A program made the position numbers and the translations under genes. From Roseburia sp. 1XD42-69 (lineage in GTDB: Bacteria > Bacillota > Clostridia > Lachnospirales > Lachnospiraceae), in NCBI RefSeq assembly GCF_003612565.1, contig NZ_RAZG01000010.1, positions 1-64,000 on the forward strand: DNA of 64,000 nt, given 5' to 3'. Below the pieces are notes generated by a model that saw nothing but the letters and a program-made list of their open reading frames with translations, was not told where the DNA came from and ran no database searches. This document shows positions 45,017 to 54,790 of this stretch, piece by piece. Position 1 is the stretch's first letter. The number at the start of each line of letters is the position of its first letter.

Positions 45017-46213
45017 ATGCCAAACACTACCATATACCACATTGATGTGAACAGCGCCTTCTTGTCCTGGAGCGCTGACTATTTCCTAAGAGAACATATG
45101 ACGGACACAGATATCCGCACCATTCCCGCCGTTATCGGCGGAGATGAATCCATGCGCCACGGCATTGTCTTAGCAAAATCTACCTCCGCAAAAAAATTTG
45201 GCGTAAAAACCGGGGAACCCTTAATCCGGGCCAGGGAAAAATGCCCCGGTTTAAAAGTATTCCCTCCAAATCACAAACTCTACACCCAACGTTCTCGGGA
45301 GTTTATCACTCTCCTTAAGAGTGTGGCGCCCAAAGTGGAACAGTACAGCATCGACGAGGCTTTCTGCGACATGTCTGGAACGGAAAATCTCTACGGGAAC
45401 CTTGTGGACTACGCCGATTCCCTGCGGGAGAGAATTTACCGGGAACTTAGGTTTACGGTAAATATCGGCGTTTCTGTAAACAAACTCCTGGCAAAAATGG
45501 CCTCGGATTTTGAAAAACCTGACAAGACCCACACCTTATTCCCAGAGGAAATCCCTGCAAAAATGTGGCCCCTTCCTGTTAGGGAGCTGTTTTTCGTGGG
45601 AAAATCCACAGAGAAAAAACTCCGCACCTTGGGAATCCGCACCATCGGGGACTTAGCCGCCTGCGACCCGGCTCTCCTTTCCTCCCACTTCCACAAACAG
45701 GGGCTGACCATCTGGAACTATGCCAACGGCAGGGATTTGGAATCCGTCACAGGCCATGACAGCGCCAATAAAGGCTACAGCAGTGAGACTACCCTGGCCG
45801 CGGACATGACAGACCCGGAAACGGCAAAAATCATCCTCCTCTCCTTAGCGGAGACAGTAGCTGCCAGAATCCGGGCAGACAAGGCCTATATCAGCGTAGT
45901 TGGAGTCACATTGGTCACCTGCGAATTTGAAAAATACTCCCACCAGAAAAGCCTGTTTTCCCCCACTAATATTACAGAGGAAATATATCACACTGCTGTG
46001 GAACTCTTTGCCCAGATGTGGAAAAAAGAGCCAATCCGGCTTATCGGCCTTTCCACCAGCAAGGCTACCTCTGACCAGACCTACCAGTATGACCTGTTTC
46101 ACAAAGACCAGTATGAACGGCTGTCCAAACTAAATTCCGCCCTAGATTCCATCCGGGATAAGTACGGCAGCGGCGCAGTAAAACGGGCCTGCTTTTTAAA
46201 GGAGGAGGATTGA
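45017..46213 (+). CDS. dinB: Y-family DNA polymerase (DinB/UmuC type)
   Basis: 398 residues. The catalytic carboxylates are in YHIDVNSAFLSW and YSIDEAFCDM; helix-hairpin-helix KKLRTLGIRTIGDLA and the little-finger domain follow. It performs translesion synthesis. AGAGGAAAAC precedes the ATG; a longer in-frame reading has no ribosome site. It is transcribed away from rplS. Confidence 0.93.
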   Translation: MPNTTIYHIDVNSAFLSWSADYFLREHMTDTDIRTIPAVIGGDESMRHGIVLAKSTSAKKFGVKTGEPLIRAREKCPGLKVFPPNHKLYTQRSREFITLLKSVAPKVEQYSIDEAFCDMSGTENLYGNLVDYADSLRERIYRELRFTVNIGVSVNKLLAKMASDFEKPDKTHTLFPEEIPAKMWPLPVRELFFVGKSTEKKLRTLGIRTIGDLAACDPALLSSHFHKQGLTIWNYANGRDLESVTGHDSANKGYSSETTLAADMTDPETAKIILLSLAETVAARIRADKAYISVVGVTLVTCEFEKYSHQKSLFSPTNITEEIYHTAVELFAQMWKKEPIRLIGLSTSKATSDQTYQYDLFHKDQYERLSKLNSALDSIRDKYGSGAVKRACFLKEED

Positions 46214-46225
46214 ACCTGACCTCCC

Positions 46226-46729
46226 CTAGAACTTCCGGATACTGATGGCATCGTCGTCCACCTGTTTTCCGATGCTTTTTATCTGTACAAAATAGCTGTA
46301 ATCCTCGTCCACTTTCACTTCCACACGCTCTCCCGCTTTATGGCCAAATATCGCCTTTCCCAGGGGGGATTCCCGGCTGATTAACCCTTTCAGGGAATTT
46401 CCCCGGATGGTGGTGACAATGGTAAACTCCTCTGTCAAATCATCTTCCTCAAAGTAAACTTCCACCGTATTATTAAGGCCGACCTCGTCTTCCTCAGACT
46501 CTTCGGAGACTACTTTTGCAGTTTTTATCATCCGCTCTAAGTACCGGATTCTGCTCTCGTTCTGGTTTTTATCCTTTTTGGCGGCGTGGTACTCAAAATT
46601 TTCACTTAAATCCCCGTGGGATCTGGCCTCTTTTACCGCCTCAAGGGCTTCCTTCCGCACCACAAGCTTCCGGTACTCAATCTCCTCTTTCATTTTTTCA
46701 ATATCTTTTTTTGTCAATTCATCATACAT
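46226..46729 (-). CDS. greA: Transcript cleavage factor GreA family
   Basis: 167 residues. N-terminal coiled-coil with AVKEARSHGDLSENFEYHAAK, where the acidic tip acts at the RNA polymerase active site, and a C-terminal FKBP-like domain with SPLGKAIFGHKAGERVEV. It rescues backtracked polymerase. It follows glgX by six bases, an unusual partner. Confidence 0.92.
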   Translation of the reverse strand: MYDELTKKDIEKMKEEIEYRKLVVRKEALEAVKEARSHGDLSENFEYHAAKKDKNQNESRIRYLERMIKTAKVVSEESEEDEVGLNNTVEVYFEEDDLTEEFTIVTTIRGNSLKGLISRESPLGKAIFGHKAGERVEVKVDEDYSYFVQIKSIGKQVDDDAISIRKF

Positions 46730-46735
46730 AATCTT

Positions 46736-48835
46736 TTACCATCTGATAGTTTTCCGCCCTGCCTCAAAGATTGCCACAGTGCGCTCTTTCACTTCCACTT
46801 CCACGGTGTCCACCGGCTCCCCGATACCGCAGATAAACTCTTCCCGGTAAGTATCCACCACCCGGTACCACCTCATATATTCCGGCAGCTCCGGCAGGGT
46901 GATTTTAAGGGGCTCCCAGTAAGTGTTGATTGCCATATAAATACAGTCGTCCCGCCCCTCGGTGCGCCCTGCATACATAATTCCAATATAGTGGGATTCC
47001 CCGCTGAAATCCGGCTCAAAGGGAACTACCCCATGTGCGCTCTGCTCCGGGAAACGGTAGCTGCACCGGGCCGTAAATTTCCGAATGGGGTCGTGGTTTT
47101 TCCGGAAAGAAATCATAAATTTAAAAAAGTCAAACAGATCCTTATTCTTCCTTAAAAGATTCCAGTCCAGCCAGGAGATAATATTGTCCTGACAATAGGG
47201 ATTGTTGTTTCCAAACTGGGTATTGCCAAACTCATCCCCCGCTAAAAACATGGGAATACCCCTGCTGCAGAGCAGCACTGCCGTGGCGTTTTTCATCATG
47301 CGGAGCCGCAGCCTGTTTATCTCTGCATCCTCTGTCTCCCCCTCCACGCCGCAGTTCCAGCTTCTGTTGTCGTCTGCCCCGTCTGTGTTGTTCCAGCCGT
47401 TTGCCTCATTGTGTTTTTCGTTGTAAGAATACAAATCATGAAGGGTAAACCCGTCATGGCAGGTTAAAAAGTTTACGGAGGCGCCGCATCCCACACGCTC
47501 CTGATACAAATCCCCGGAACCGAAAATCCTTGTCACTGCCGCTTCCGCCTTACCGCAGTCCCCTTTTAAAAAGCTGCGCATATCATCTCTGTATTTTCCG
47601 TTCCACTCCACCCAGCGGTTCCAGGAAGGGAAAGTTCCAACCTGATACAATCCCCCTGCATCCCACGCCTCAGCAATAAGCTTTACATTGCCGAGAATAG
47701 GGTCAAAAGCCAGGGACTGTAAAAGGGGGGGTTTTGACATAGGGCTTCCGTCCTCATTTCTTCCCAGGATACTGGCAAGGTCGAAGCGGAAACCGTCCAC
47801 CCGGTAAGTAATCACCCAGTAGCGCAGGCACTCCATAATCATCTGCTGCACAATGGGATGATTGCAGTTTAAGGTATTGCCGCAGCCGCTGAAATTAAAA
47901 TAGTACCCCTCCGGGGTGAGCATATAGTAAATATTATTGTCGATTCCCTTAAAAGAAAAATAGGGGCCGTTTTCATTTCCCTCTGCCGTATGGTTAAACA
48001 CCACATCCAGATACACTTCAATCCCATTGTCATTCATGGTTTTTACCAGATGTTTTAATTCATTTCCCTCATCATTGTGCTCCTGGTGGGAAATATAGCT
48101 GGTGTTTGGGGCAAAAAAGCTCACGGTGCTGTATCCCCAGTAATTTAAAAGCTTCTTGCCGTTAATTTCCCTTGCCTCTCTCAACTCATCAAATTCAAAA
48201 ATAGGCATCAGCTCTATGGCCGTTATGCCAAGCTCTTTTAAATAGGGGAGTTTTTCTAAAATTCCCGCAAAAGTCCCCTTATATTTTACTCCGGAGGAAC
48301 TGTCCTGGGTAAATCCCCGGACATGGAGCTCGTATATAATAATGTCCTCCATGGGGGTGACAAGTTCCTTGCTGTTGCCCCAGTCAAAGTCATCCTTCAC
48401 CACCCTGGCATGATATGGGTTTTCCTCATCGTTCACCCGCTCTCCCCACATTCTCTGTCCTGTCACAGCCTTGGCGTAGGGGTCTAAAAGGACTTTATTT
48501 TTATCAAAAATAATCCCCTTCTCCGGCTGGTAAGGCCCATCCAGACGGTAGGCGTACTCAAATTCTTCAATCTGCAGACCGAATACAATCATGGAATACA
48601 CATTCCCGATTCTGTAGTTTTCCGGAAATGGAATAATGGTATAGGGCTCCGTCTCCCGGTTATAATAAAGCAAAAGCTCGCACGCCGTTGCCTGGTTGGA
48701 GTGGATGGTAAAGTTCACCCCTCCCGGAATAGCCGTGGCCCCGTTTATCTCATAAAGCCCCGGCCTGACTTTATAACCTCCGATTTCATCCAATGGTATC
48801 AAATGGTATTTTTTTTCTGTCAACGCTGGTTTCAT
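46736..48835 (-). CDS. glgX: Glycogen debranching enzyme GlgX
   Basis: 699 residues. N-terminal CBM48-type domain (about 20-130), then a GH13 barrel with the nucleophile Asp in DGFRFDLASILGR, the acid Glu in LIAEAWDAGG and the transition-state Asp in LTCHDGFTLHDL. It hydrolyses alpha-1,6 branch points in glycogen or limit dextrins. It complements glgC-glgD elsewhere in the window. A pullulanase/isoamylase subtype cannot be excluded. Confidence 0.92.
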   Translation of the reverse strand: MKPALTEKKYHLIPLDEIGGYKVRPGLYEINGATAIPGGVNFTIHSNQATACELLLYYNRETEPYTIIPFPENYRIGNVYSMIVFGLQIEEFEYAYRLDGPYQPEKGIIFDKNKVLLDPYAKAVTGQRMWGERVNDEENPYHARVVKDDFDWGNSKELVTPMEDIIIYELHVRGFTQDSSSGVKYKGTFAGILEKLPYLKELGITAIELMPIFEFDELREAREINGKKLLNYWGYSTVSFFAPNTSYISHQEHNDEGNELKHLVKTMNDNGIEVYLDVVFNHTAEGNENGPYFSFKGIDNNIYYMLTPEGYYFNFSGCGNTLNCNHPIVQQMIMECLRYWVITYRVDGFRFDLASILGRNEDGSPMSKPPLLQSLAFDPILGNVKLIAEAWDAGGLYQVGTFPSWNRWVEWNGKYRDDMRSFLKGDCGKAEAAVTRIFGSGDLYQERVGCGASVNFLTCHDGFTLHDLYSYNEKHNEANGWNNTDGADDNRSWNCGVEGETEDAEINRLRLRMMKNATAVLLCSRGIPMFLAGDEFGNTQFGNNNPYCQDNIISWLDWNLLRKNKDLFDFFKFMISFRKNHDPIRKFTARCSYRFPEQSAHGVVPFEPDFSGESHYIGIMYAGRTEGRDDCIYMAINTYWEPLKITLPELPEYMRWYRVVDTYREEFICGIGEPVDTVEVEVKERTVAIFEAGRKTIRW

Positions 48836-48964
48836 AACATGTATTCACCTCATCCTCTGTCTTCCTAACAATTTCAATGCCGAACCATTCCTGTCCCGCT
48901 GTACTTCTCTTTCATTTTACACGACTTTACAAGGAAAAGCCACAAATATTTATAATTTGGGCTG

Positions 48965-49777
48965 TCACATAAAATAAATTAACACCAGGATTCCCAGCAC
49001 AATCCTGTACCAGCCGAATATTTTAAAGTCATGGTCCTTAATATAAGCCATGAGAAAACGTATCACAACAGCAGAAACAAAAAAAGCGGAGGCCATACCC
49101 ACAAGGAGAATCCCAAACTCCCCTTCCTGGAAGGTAAATCCAAATTCCAAAAGCTTTATCAGGCTTGCGCCAAACATAACGGGGATAGCCAGAAAAAAAG
49201 TAAATTCCGCCGCCACGCTCCTGGATATCCCCAGTAAAATACCACCGAGAATCGTGGCTCCGGAACGGCTGGTTCCCGGGAAAGCCGCCGCAAGCAGCTG
49301 GAACATCCCTATCCCAAAGGCCATGGAAAAGGTTATCTCCGATATGGAATTCACCTTAGGCTCAGCCCTTTTGTTCCTGTTTTCAATCCAGATAAATGCC
49401 ACTCCAAAAATAATCAGGGCCAGGGCTATCACAAAGGGATTGTAAAACTTTTCCTCCAGCACATCCCCAAACAATAGTTCCAGAATCACCGCAGGGATGC
49501 AGGCAAAGGCAATTTTCAGCCACATGAGAAAAATATCTTTTTTGATAAAATAAGGTTCCTTTTGGGAAAAAGGATAAATCTCTTTAAAATACAGCATCAC
49601 TACAGCCAAAATAGCCCCAAATTGGATGACCACCTCAAACATGCCAAAAAACTTTTCTGACACATCCATTGTCACAAATTCATTCAGCAGAATCAAGTGC
49701 CCGGTGCTGCTGATGGGAAGCCACTCCGTAATCCCTTCCACAATTCCAAAAAACAATGCTTTTAACAGTTCCGCCAT
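48965..49777 (-). CDS. uppP: Undecaprenyl-diphosphatase UppP (BacA)
   Basis: 270 residues with about eight membrane helices. Motifs IVEGITEWLPISSTGHLIL and FPGTSRSGATILGG are the active site. It recycles the cell-wall lipid carrier and gives bacitracin tolerance. The start is set at MAELLKAL with GGAGGG upstream. Separated from the next gene by a terminator. Confidence 0.96.
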   Translation of the reverse strand: MAELLKALFFGIVEGITEWLPISSTGHLILLNEFVTMDVSEKFFGMFEVVIQFGAILAVVMLYFKEIYPFSQKEPYFIKKDIFLMWLKIAFACIPAVILELLFGDVLEEKFYNPFVIALALIIFGVAFIWIENRNKRAEPKVNSISEITFSMAFGIGMFQLLAAAFPGTSRSGATILGGILLGISRSVAAEFTFFLAIPVMFGASLIKLLEFGFTFQEGEFGILLVGMASAFFVSAVVIRFLMAYIKDHDFKIFGWYRIVLGILVLIYFM

Positions 49778-49805
49778 CGCGCCCTCCAATCTTTCCATCT
49801 GAAAA

Positions 49806-49836
49806 AAGAGATTTTAAGCTTTGCTTAAAATCTCTT
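49806..49836 (-). terminator. Terminator after the BTAD response-regulator gene
   Basis: A 14-bp perfect stem AAGAGATTTTAAGC / GCTTAAAATCTCTT with a 3-base loop and following T run on the minus strand. Confidence 0.85.
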
Positions 49837-49846
49837 ATCCCTTGTC

Positions 49847-50674
49847 TCATTCCCGAAACCGGGTTTCATCCAGATATGCTACTGTAAATTCTGCCCAACT
49901 GTAGTTTGACATATACTCTCCTGTATAAGAATTGATGGCCATAAGGTCTCCTGCCAGAAAATTGTAATAGTCGCAGTTAAAACAGGCAGGATCCACGGCC
50001 AGATAATTCCATTTCCGGATGACACAGTGGTCTATCCCTGCATCCTTAAGATTCCGAATCATCTGGGAAATTACTGTCTGGGTCTGGTTTCTCAGATTTC
50101 TGTCGTACGCCTTATCCTCCCACAGCGCAGCGCTGATTTCCGCTGAATTTACCCCGGAACCCTTTCTGTCTATGAGAAAAGCAAATAGCTCCTTTGCCTT
50201 GCTTCTGGAAAAATAAACCGGCTTTCCCCCTGCAAATACGTCAAAGTTACCAAAAGTCTGCACCCGTATTCCGTTATTTTTTCTGTTCTCCCGCTCATCC
50301 TTGGAATACCCTTCTATATTATGCAGTTCCTCCTCCACTAATTCCTTTGTCACAGGCTTTAAAATATATCCTCTGGCATGAATTTTAAATGCCTCTAAAG
50401 CAAAATTGTCATAACCTGTCACAAATAATATTTTCGTGGCAGGACTCAAGGTCTTAAACTCCTTTGCCAACTCCAACCCTGACATTCCCTGCATCATAAT
50501 ATCAAAAAATGCATACTCTATCTCTTCATTTTTCTTTACCAGTTCACCGGCATAAATTAAGGCTTCCTCCTGTCCGGTAAACCCGTGAACATAATCCTGG
50601 GGAAATAATTCTTCCAGAATATGTATCAAGCCCTGCAGTACAGGCCTCTCATCATCTACAGCTATCAAATGCAT
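49847..50674 (-). CDS. Response regulator with winged-helix/BTAD (SARP-like) output
   Basis: 275 residues. Receiver at 1-120 with D7/D8, phosphoacceptor D58 (AFFDIMMQGMSG) and KP motif; wHTH at about 140-210 (VQTFGNFDVFAGGKPVYFSRSK); short BTAD-like tail with CDYYNFLAGDLMAINSYTGE. This combination is frequent in Lachnospiraceae. The C-terminal domain is shorter than in full SARPs. It probably pairs with the LytS-like kinase encoded upstream. Confidence 0.85.
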   Translation of the reverse strand: MHLIAVDDERPVLQGLIHILEELFPQDYVHGFTGQEEALIYAGELVKKNEEIEYAFFDIMMQGMSGLELAKEFKTLSPATKILFVTGYDNFALEAFKIHARGYILKPVTKELVEEELHNIEGYSKDERENRKNNGIRVQTFGNFDVFAGGKPVYFSRSKAKELFAFLIDRKGSGVNSAEISAALWEDKAYDRNLRNQTQTVISQMIRNLKDAGIDHCVIRKWNYLAVDPACFNCDYYNFLAGDLMAINSYTGEYMSNYSWAEFTVAYLDETRFRE

Positions 50675-50698
50675 AATTCACACCCCTTAAGACAACCC

Positions 50699-51211
50699 TT
50701 ATCTTATGTCCTCATATTTCCGCAGCACAGGAATCAGTTTTTTGCTAATCAGCACAATACTTATGACCTGAGTCACGCTCATCACAAGGGTTTGATACAT
50801 TCTTGTGGCAAATAATGCCCAAAACGGACTTCCATAGAGTATGGAAATAAAAAATGTATTCATCCCCTGGCTGATAAAAAGCTGAACTATGGCAACTGCC
50901 AGCAAAATATTTGGCAGATTCTGTTTCTTTTTCAACAGAACACCAAAAACAATCCCTGTAAGAAATGCCGAAAATGTGAACCCCGGGAAAAATGCCCCAA
51001 CGGGAAACAGCACCGCACTTAAAATATCTCCGATTGCTCCCACAAGTCCTGCCGCCAAAGGTCCGTAAAAGATTGCCGCCACAACCACAGGCACAAAACT
51101 AAATCCAATTTTTAAGTTCCAGGTATGGATGGTAAACCGGGAAAGTACAATCTCCAATGCCACCAACACGCCAATCATGGAAATACAGCGGGCGTTTACT
51201 TTTGTATACAT
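50699..51211 (-). CDS. folT: ECF transporter S component, folate-type (FolT)
   Basis: 170 residues, five or six membrane helices. ECF S-component features: ISMIGVLVALEIVLSRF at the start, FVPVVVAAIFYGPLAAGLVGAIGDILSA and FPGFTFSAFLTGIVFG. Such proteins bind a vitamin and join the shared EcfAA'T module encoded elsewhere. Folate specificity is inferred from family likeness. It lies between a kinase and its response regulator. No THF riboswitch was seen. Confidence 0.82.
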   Translation of the reverse strand: MYTKVNARCISMIGVLVALEIVLSRFTIHTWNLKIGFSFVPVVVAAIFYGPLAAGLVGAIGDILSAVLFPVGAFFPGFTFSAFLTGIVFGVLLKKKQNLPNILLAVAIVQLFISQGMNTFFISILYGSPFWALFATRMYQTLVMSVTQVISIVLISKKLIPVLRKYEDIR

Positions 51212-51275
51212 AGCCTCTCCTCCTTTCTCCCAAAATGCTTTCTCATTCTACCACACTATTTCCCCTGCTACAACC

Positions 51276-53093
51276 CTATGTTTTTGGAATATAGATATTA
51301 ACCACAGTACCCTCCCCAGGGACACTGTTTACTTCCATGGTTCCATTGCACTGGCGGACTAAGCGCTCCCTCACATTCATCATTCCGATATGGGTCTTGT
51401 CATCCCCCGCCATTTCCTTCTGCTTCACATCAAACCCCACACCGGTATCCGAAACGGTTATAACAATGTTGTTTTTCTCCTCCCTGGTGGAAATAAAAAC
51501 CGTTCCCCCCCCTGTTTTCCGGCGAATCCCATACCGCACCGCATTTTCCACAAGGGGCTGCAGCGTCAGGGCGGGTATGTAAAATTCTGTAATCTCCAGC
51601 TGGTAATCAACTTGGAGTAATTCTTCAAAACGAAGCTGCTCCAATGCCAGGTAATTTTTCACATGCCTTAATTCTCTTGTAAAAGGTATAGGGGCACTGC
51701 TGCTTAAAGAATCCATATTTCCCCTTAAGAAATGAGACAACTGTGCCAGGGCATCGTAAGCCTTTTCCGGATTGCTCAGACACAATTCCCTGATACAACT
51801 GATAGAATTGTACAGAAAATGGGGCTGAATCTGGCTTACCATCATTGCTATTTTATTCTCCGCCAGTTCCCGCTCCATGTGTTTTGCTTCCCTGGCTCTT
51901 TTGTAAGCCGCTTTTGCCCGCACCAGTACTACTCCATACTGGACAAAGATAAAAATACAAAACCCAAAATTAAATATATCCACGCTGTAATTTCCTGTGG
52001 ACACATACCAGGAACGTCCGATTCCTGCAAAAAAGGTAAAAAGCAGGGCAGAACCCAAAACTGCCATTGTGATTTTATCCCTGCACAGACGAACCTCATA
52101 AAATAGTGCCGCTGCGGCAAAAACAAAGATAATGGGAAGCACAATGCGAAATCCCTCCTGAATCAATTCGCCGTCCAAAACCCCAAGGCCCTGGAGAACA
52201 ATATATGCAATATCGATAAACAGCACTACATAGATAAAAAATTCCATCACTTTTTTCCCAGGCGTCACCATATAATCCCGAATATACAAAAGAGCCAGGA
52301 CAGGCATGGCAATATACAGCAAAGACTCCAAGGCATCCCATGCAACAGGATTAAAAGAAATCAGGGAGATATAACAAAAATCAATTAATGTCCACAAACC
52401 GCAAACTGCCATAAGATGTCCAAAGCGCATCAGGGATTTCATCCCCGCCATCCCCATACACTGCATTGTGGTAGCCACAATGATAAGAACCATACCCATG
52501 AGAAAAATCATAATAGCTGCCGTTGTGGAAAAACTGTGAGCCTGGAGCATTTTTAAAAACAAGGTCATTTTATCCCCCACATACAGGCGGTTTAAAAAGA
52601 GGGAATAGACCTGCTTGGTATTGGCAGGATAGGGATTATAAAACCGGATTTTTATTTCATCTTCCGGTGAAATTCCCTGGGCATAAAAATCTATCCAGAC
52701 ATTCCCCCCGCTTTTTAGCAAGGGCACGGTAAGATTTTCCCTGCCATAAGAGCAAATCAAAAAATCGTTTTGAAATACTTCCACATCCACCCTTCTAAGA
52801 TACATAAAAATCTGCTCATTCGCAGAAACCGCCCCGTCAAAATGACCGGTAAGAATCAACTCACGGCAGGCTCCCAATTTTCTTAAAGTGTTTTCATTTA
52901 AGGGCATTTCTTTCCCATTTTCCTCTGTCTGACAGACACCGGAAAAATGCACCTGCCTCAACCGGCTGGGACTATCCGTCCCCTCCTCATTGCCCAGCAC
53001 AAAGAAAACCATCACAATACTTAAAATCAGCACAGCAATAAAGAAATACCCCACATCTCTGCTGCCCATCCATTTTTTTGTCCCATGCCTCAT
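51276..53093 (-). CDS. LytS-type sensor histidine kinase with extracytoplasmic and 7TM region
   Basis: 606 residues. One N-terminal membrane helix, a beta-rich outer domain (about 45-185), then about seven helices (190-390). The kinase part has the phosphoacceptor region QIQPHFLYNSISCIRELC, N-box LQPLVENAVRYG and G-box DTGVGF. The layout parallels the hybrid kinase at 26.7-29.7 kb. Start at MRHGTKK with GGAGGAAAAAGC upstream. Ligand unknown. Confidence 0.86.
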   Translation of the reverse strand: MRHGTKKWMGSRDVGYFFIAVLILSIVMVFFVLGNEEGTDSPSRLRQVHFSGVCQTEENGKEMPLNENTLRKLGACRELILTGHFDGAVSANEQIFMYLRRVDVEVFQNDFLICSYGRENLTVPLLKSGGNVWIDFYAQGISPEDEIKIRFYNPYPANTKQVYSLFLNRLYVGDKMTLFLKMLQAHSFSTTAAIMIFLMGMVLIIVATTMQCMGMAGMKSLMRFGHLMAVCGLWTLIDFCYISLISFNPVAWDALESLLYIAMPVLALLYIRDYMVTPGKKVMEFFIYVVLFIDIAYIVLQGLGVLDGELIQEGFRIVLPIIFVFAAAALFYEVRLCRDKITMAVLGSALLFTFFAGIGRSWYVSTGNYSVDIFNFGFCIFIFVQYGVVLVRAKAAYKRAREAKHMERELAENKIAMMVSQIQPHFLYNSISCIRELCLSNPEKAYDALAQLSHFLRGNMDSLSSSAPIPFTRELRHVKNYLALEQLRFEELLQVDYQLEITEFYIPALTLQPLVENAVRYGIRRKTGGGTVFISTREEKNNIVITVSDTGVGFDVKQKEMAGDDKTHIGMMNVRERLVRQCNGTMEVNSVPGEGTVVNIYIPKT

Positions 53094-53182
53094 GCTTTTT
53101 CCTCCGCTTCCTCTACACACCAACTAGTAACACCACATGCAAATAAGTGCAGACACATGGCAAAAAACACAGCAAACGGAAA

Positions 53183-53218
53183 AAGAGGACTTCAAAGACT
53201 ATTGTCTGAAATCCTCTT
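53183..53218 (-). terminator. Terminator of the CarD-like gene
   Basis: Stem AAGAGGA..TTCA / TGAA..TCCTCTT with one mismatch and a T run on the minus strand. Confidence 0.75.
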
Positions 53219-53239
53219 CATCACTATCATACTATACTA

Positions 53240-53746
53240 TTATCCCTGGGTTTCCACCCTTTTGGTAATGAAATCTTCCACTTTTTCCTTTGGAATCTTC
53301 AATGCAATAGACAGTTCTCCATAGAGATTTTCTTCCGCTAAGTGCAGATACCTGGCATCGCTGCTGGTTATCTTCTTCCCCTCCGCTTGTCTGGATTTCC
53401 CCCTTAAATACAATGTCTTTATCATGCGTATCCACTCCTCACAGCTGCAGGTACGCATGGCTTCTTTGTACTTTTCTTCCCGCAGCTTTTCATCCCTGAT
53501 CTGTAAAGTGTCAATCTCCTTTACCCTGTGAATCAGTTCATCTGCTTCCTTTGCCGTCACAATCTTTCTCATCAGTACCTTTTCATTGCTCACAGGGGTG
53601 TATACCCTGCGCCCCTTGTCATACGCCGGTTCCAGTTCATAATACAACTTGTCCGTCTTTGTTCCCGGCGGAGCCATCTTCTTAACCTCCAGAACTTTAC
53701 ATACCCCAATATTTCCGTAAATAATATATTCTCCTACTTCAAACAT
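53240..53746 (-). CDS. CarD/CdnL-like transcription regulator
   Basis: 168 residues. The N-terminal Tudor-like RNA-polymerase-interacting domain (MFEVGEYIIYGNIGVCKV ... YYELEPAYDKGRRVYTPV) and a helical C-terminal domain match CarD-like proteins, which bind the polymerase beta subunit near promoters. It is monocistronic with a strong promoter. GGAGGTG lies before the ATG. Confidence 0.9.
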   Translation of the reverse strand: MFEVGEYIIYGNIGVCKVLEVKKMAPPGTKTDKLYYELEPAYDKGRRVYTPVSNEKVLMRKIVTAKEADELIHRVKEIDTLQIRDEKLREEKYKEAMRTCSCEEWIRMIKTLYLRGKSRQAEGKKITSSDARYLHLAEENLYGELSIALKIPKEKVEDFITKRVETQG

Positions 53747-53819
53747 AAATCACCTCCAGTGTGTGACCGTAACAAAAAGGAATCTCCCCCGAGACTCCCT
53801 TCCCCATTGAACTGTTTTG

Positions 53820-53849
53820 ATTATAACACACTCCCCATAGAATTGTCAG
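53820..53849 (-). promoter_or_regulatory. Predicted promoter of the CarD-like gene
   Basis: On the minus strand, CTGACA (53849-53844), 18-base spacer, perfect TATAAT (53825-53820). Confidence 0.6.
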
Positions 53850-53989
53850 TATTTTTTTTGTTTTTCTTTAAATTTCGTAAACATTCCAACAATTTTCTTT
53901 CTGAATTTTGTGCAAATTTACAGAAAATTTATGCGATTTGTATATTTTTTTCAAATACAATAGGGCTGGCTCTTTGCCCCAGGGATTGG

Positions 53990-53995
53990 TATAAT
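53990..53995 (+). promoter_or_regulatory. Extended -10 promoter of the DUF6062-like gene
   Basis: TGGTATAAT gives a perfect -10 with the TGN extension 27 bases before the start codon. The -35 is poor. Confidence 0.5.
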
Positions 53996-54022
53996 ACTTA
54001 CAAAAGACCAAGGAGGGTACAT

Positions 54023-54787
54023 ATGAAGCAAAAAATAGAAACCATTCCCTTAATCAAAGCTTTTGAGGAAAAAGACGAGTGTCCTTTCTGCTGTCTGGAG
54101 CGCCAGGCAGAACAGCACGCCCTGTCTTTCATCTTGGGTTCCGCCTACATGGAAGACGATATCAGGGAACAGACAGACAAGACAGGATTCTGCCGCCACC
54201 ACTACAAAATGATGTACGACTACGGCAACCGTCTGGGAAGCGCCCTGATTTTAAGCACCCATATGAAAAAGCTGAATCAGGAGATGGCGGAGGAGTTTAA
54301 AAAATTTTCTCCGGGAAAAGCATCTTTAAAGTCAAAACTCCAGAAAACCGACGTGTCAAGAGAGCCAAAGACCGCCATCGGACAGTGGGCGGCACAAAAA
54401 GAACGCTCCTGCTATGTGTGCAGCCACTTTAATGATATTTATAACAGGTATCTTCTGACCTTTATAGATTTGTACAAAAAAGACGTAGACTTCCGCAGCC
54501 TTTTCTTTGAGAGCAAAGGCTTTTGCCTCCCCCATTTTAAAGACTTGGTGGAGACGGCAGAGGCAAAATTAAGTGATAAGGAAAAAGAGACATTTTTCCC
54601 AAAGGTTTTTTCCATTATGCTGGAAAATATGGAGCGTGTCCAGGAGGATGTGTCCTGGTTTGTCCAGAAAAATGATTATCTGAATAAAGACAAACCCTGG
54701 GGCAATTCCACAGACAGTATTCAAAGAGCCATGCAAAAATGCGCCGGAGGCTATCCGGCAGACCCGGTTTTCCAACAAAAACCTTAA
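54023..54787 (+). CDS. Cys/His-rich DUF6062-like protein
   Basis: 254 residues, soluble. AGGAGGGT precedes the ATG. A repeated pattern is visible: CPFC ... GFCRHH in the first half (residues about 19-70) and CYVC ... GFCLPH in the second (about 134-175). The C-x2-C plus C-x2-H sets look like two similar metal-binding modules, suggesting an internal duplication. The function is unknown. It stands alone on the plus strand between its own promoter and a bidirectional terminator. Confidence 0.8.
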   Translation: MKQKIETIPLIKAFEEKDECPFCCLERQAEQHALSFILGSAYMEDDIREQTDKTGFCRHHYKMMYDYGNRLGSALILSTHMKKLNQEMAEEFKKFSPGKASLKSKLQKTDVSREPKTAIGQWAAQKERSCYVCSHFNDIYNRYLLTFIDLYKKDVDFRSLFFESKGFCLPHFKDLVETAEAKLSDKEKETFFPKVFSIMLENMERVQEDVSWFVQKNDYLNKDKPWGNSTDSIQRAMQKCAGGYPADPVFQQKP

Positions 54788-54790
54788 AAA

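Noticed and set aside
50699-51275. Possible THF riboswitch ahead of the folate S component
   Set aside because: Only 64 bases separate the genes and no THF-motif sequence is visible.
53528-54022. Longer reading frame upstream of the DUF6062-like gene
   Set aside because: It runs antisense through the CarD-like gene and its promoter; AGGAGGGT marks the later ATG.
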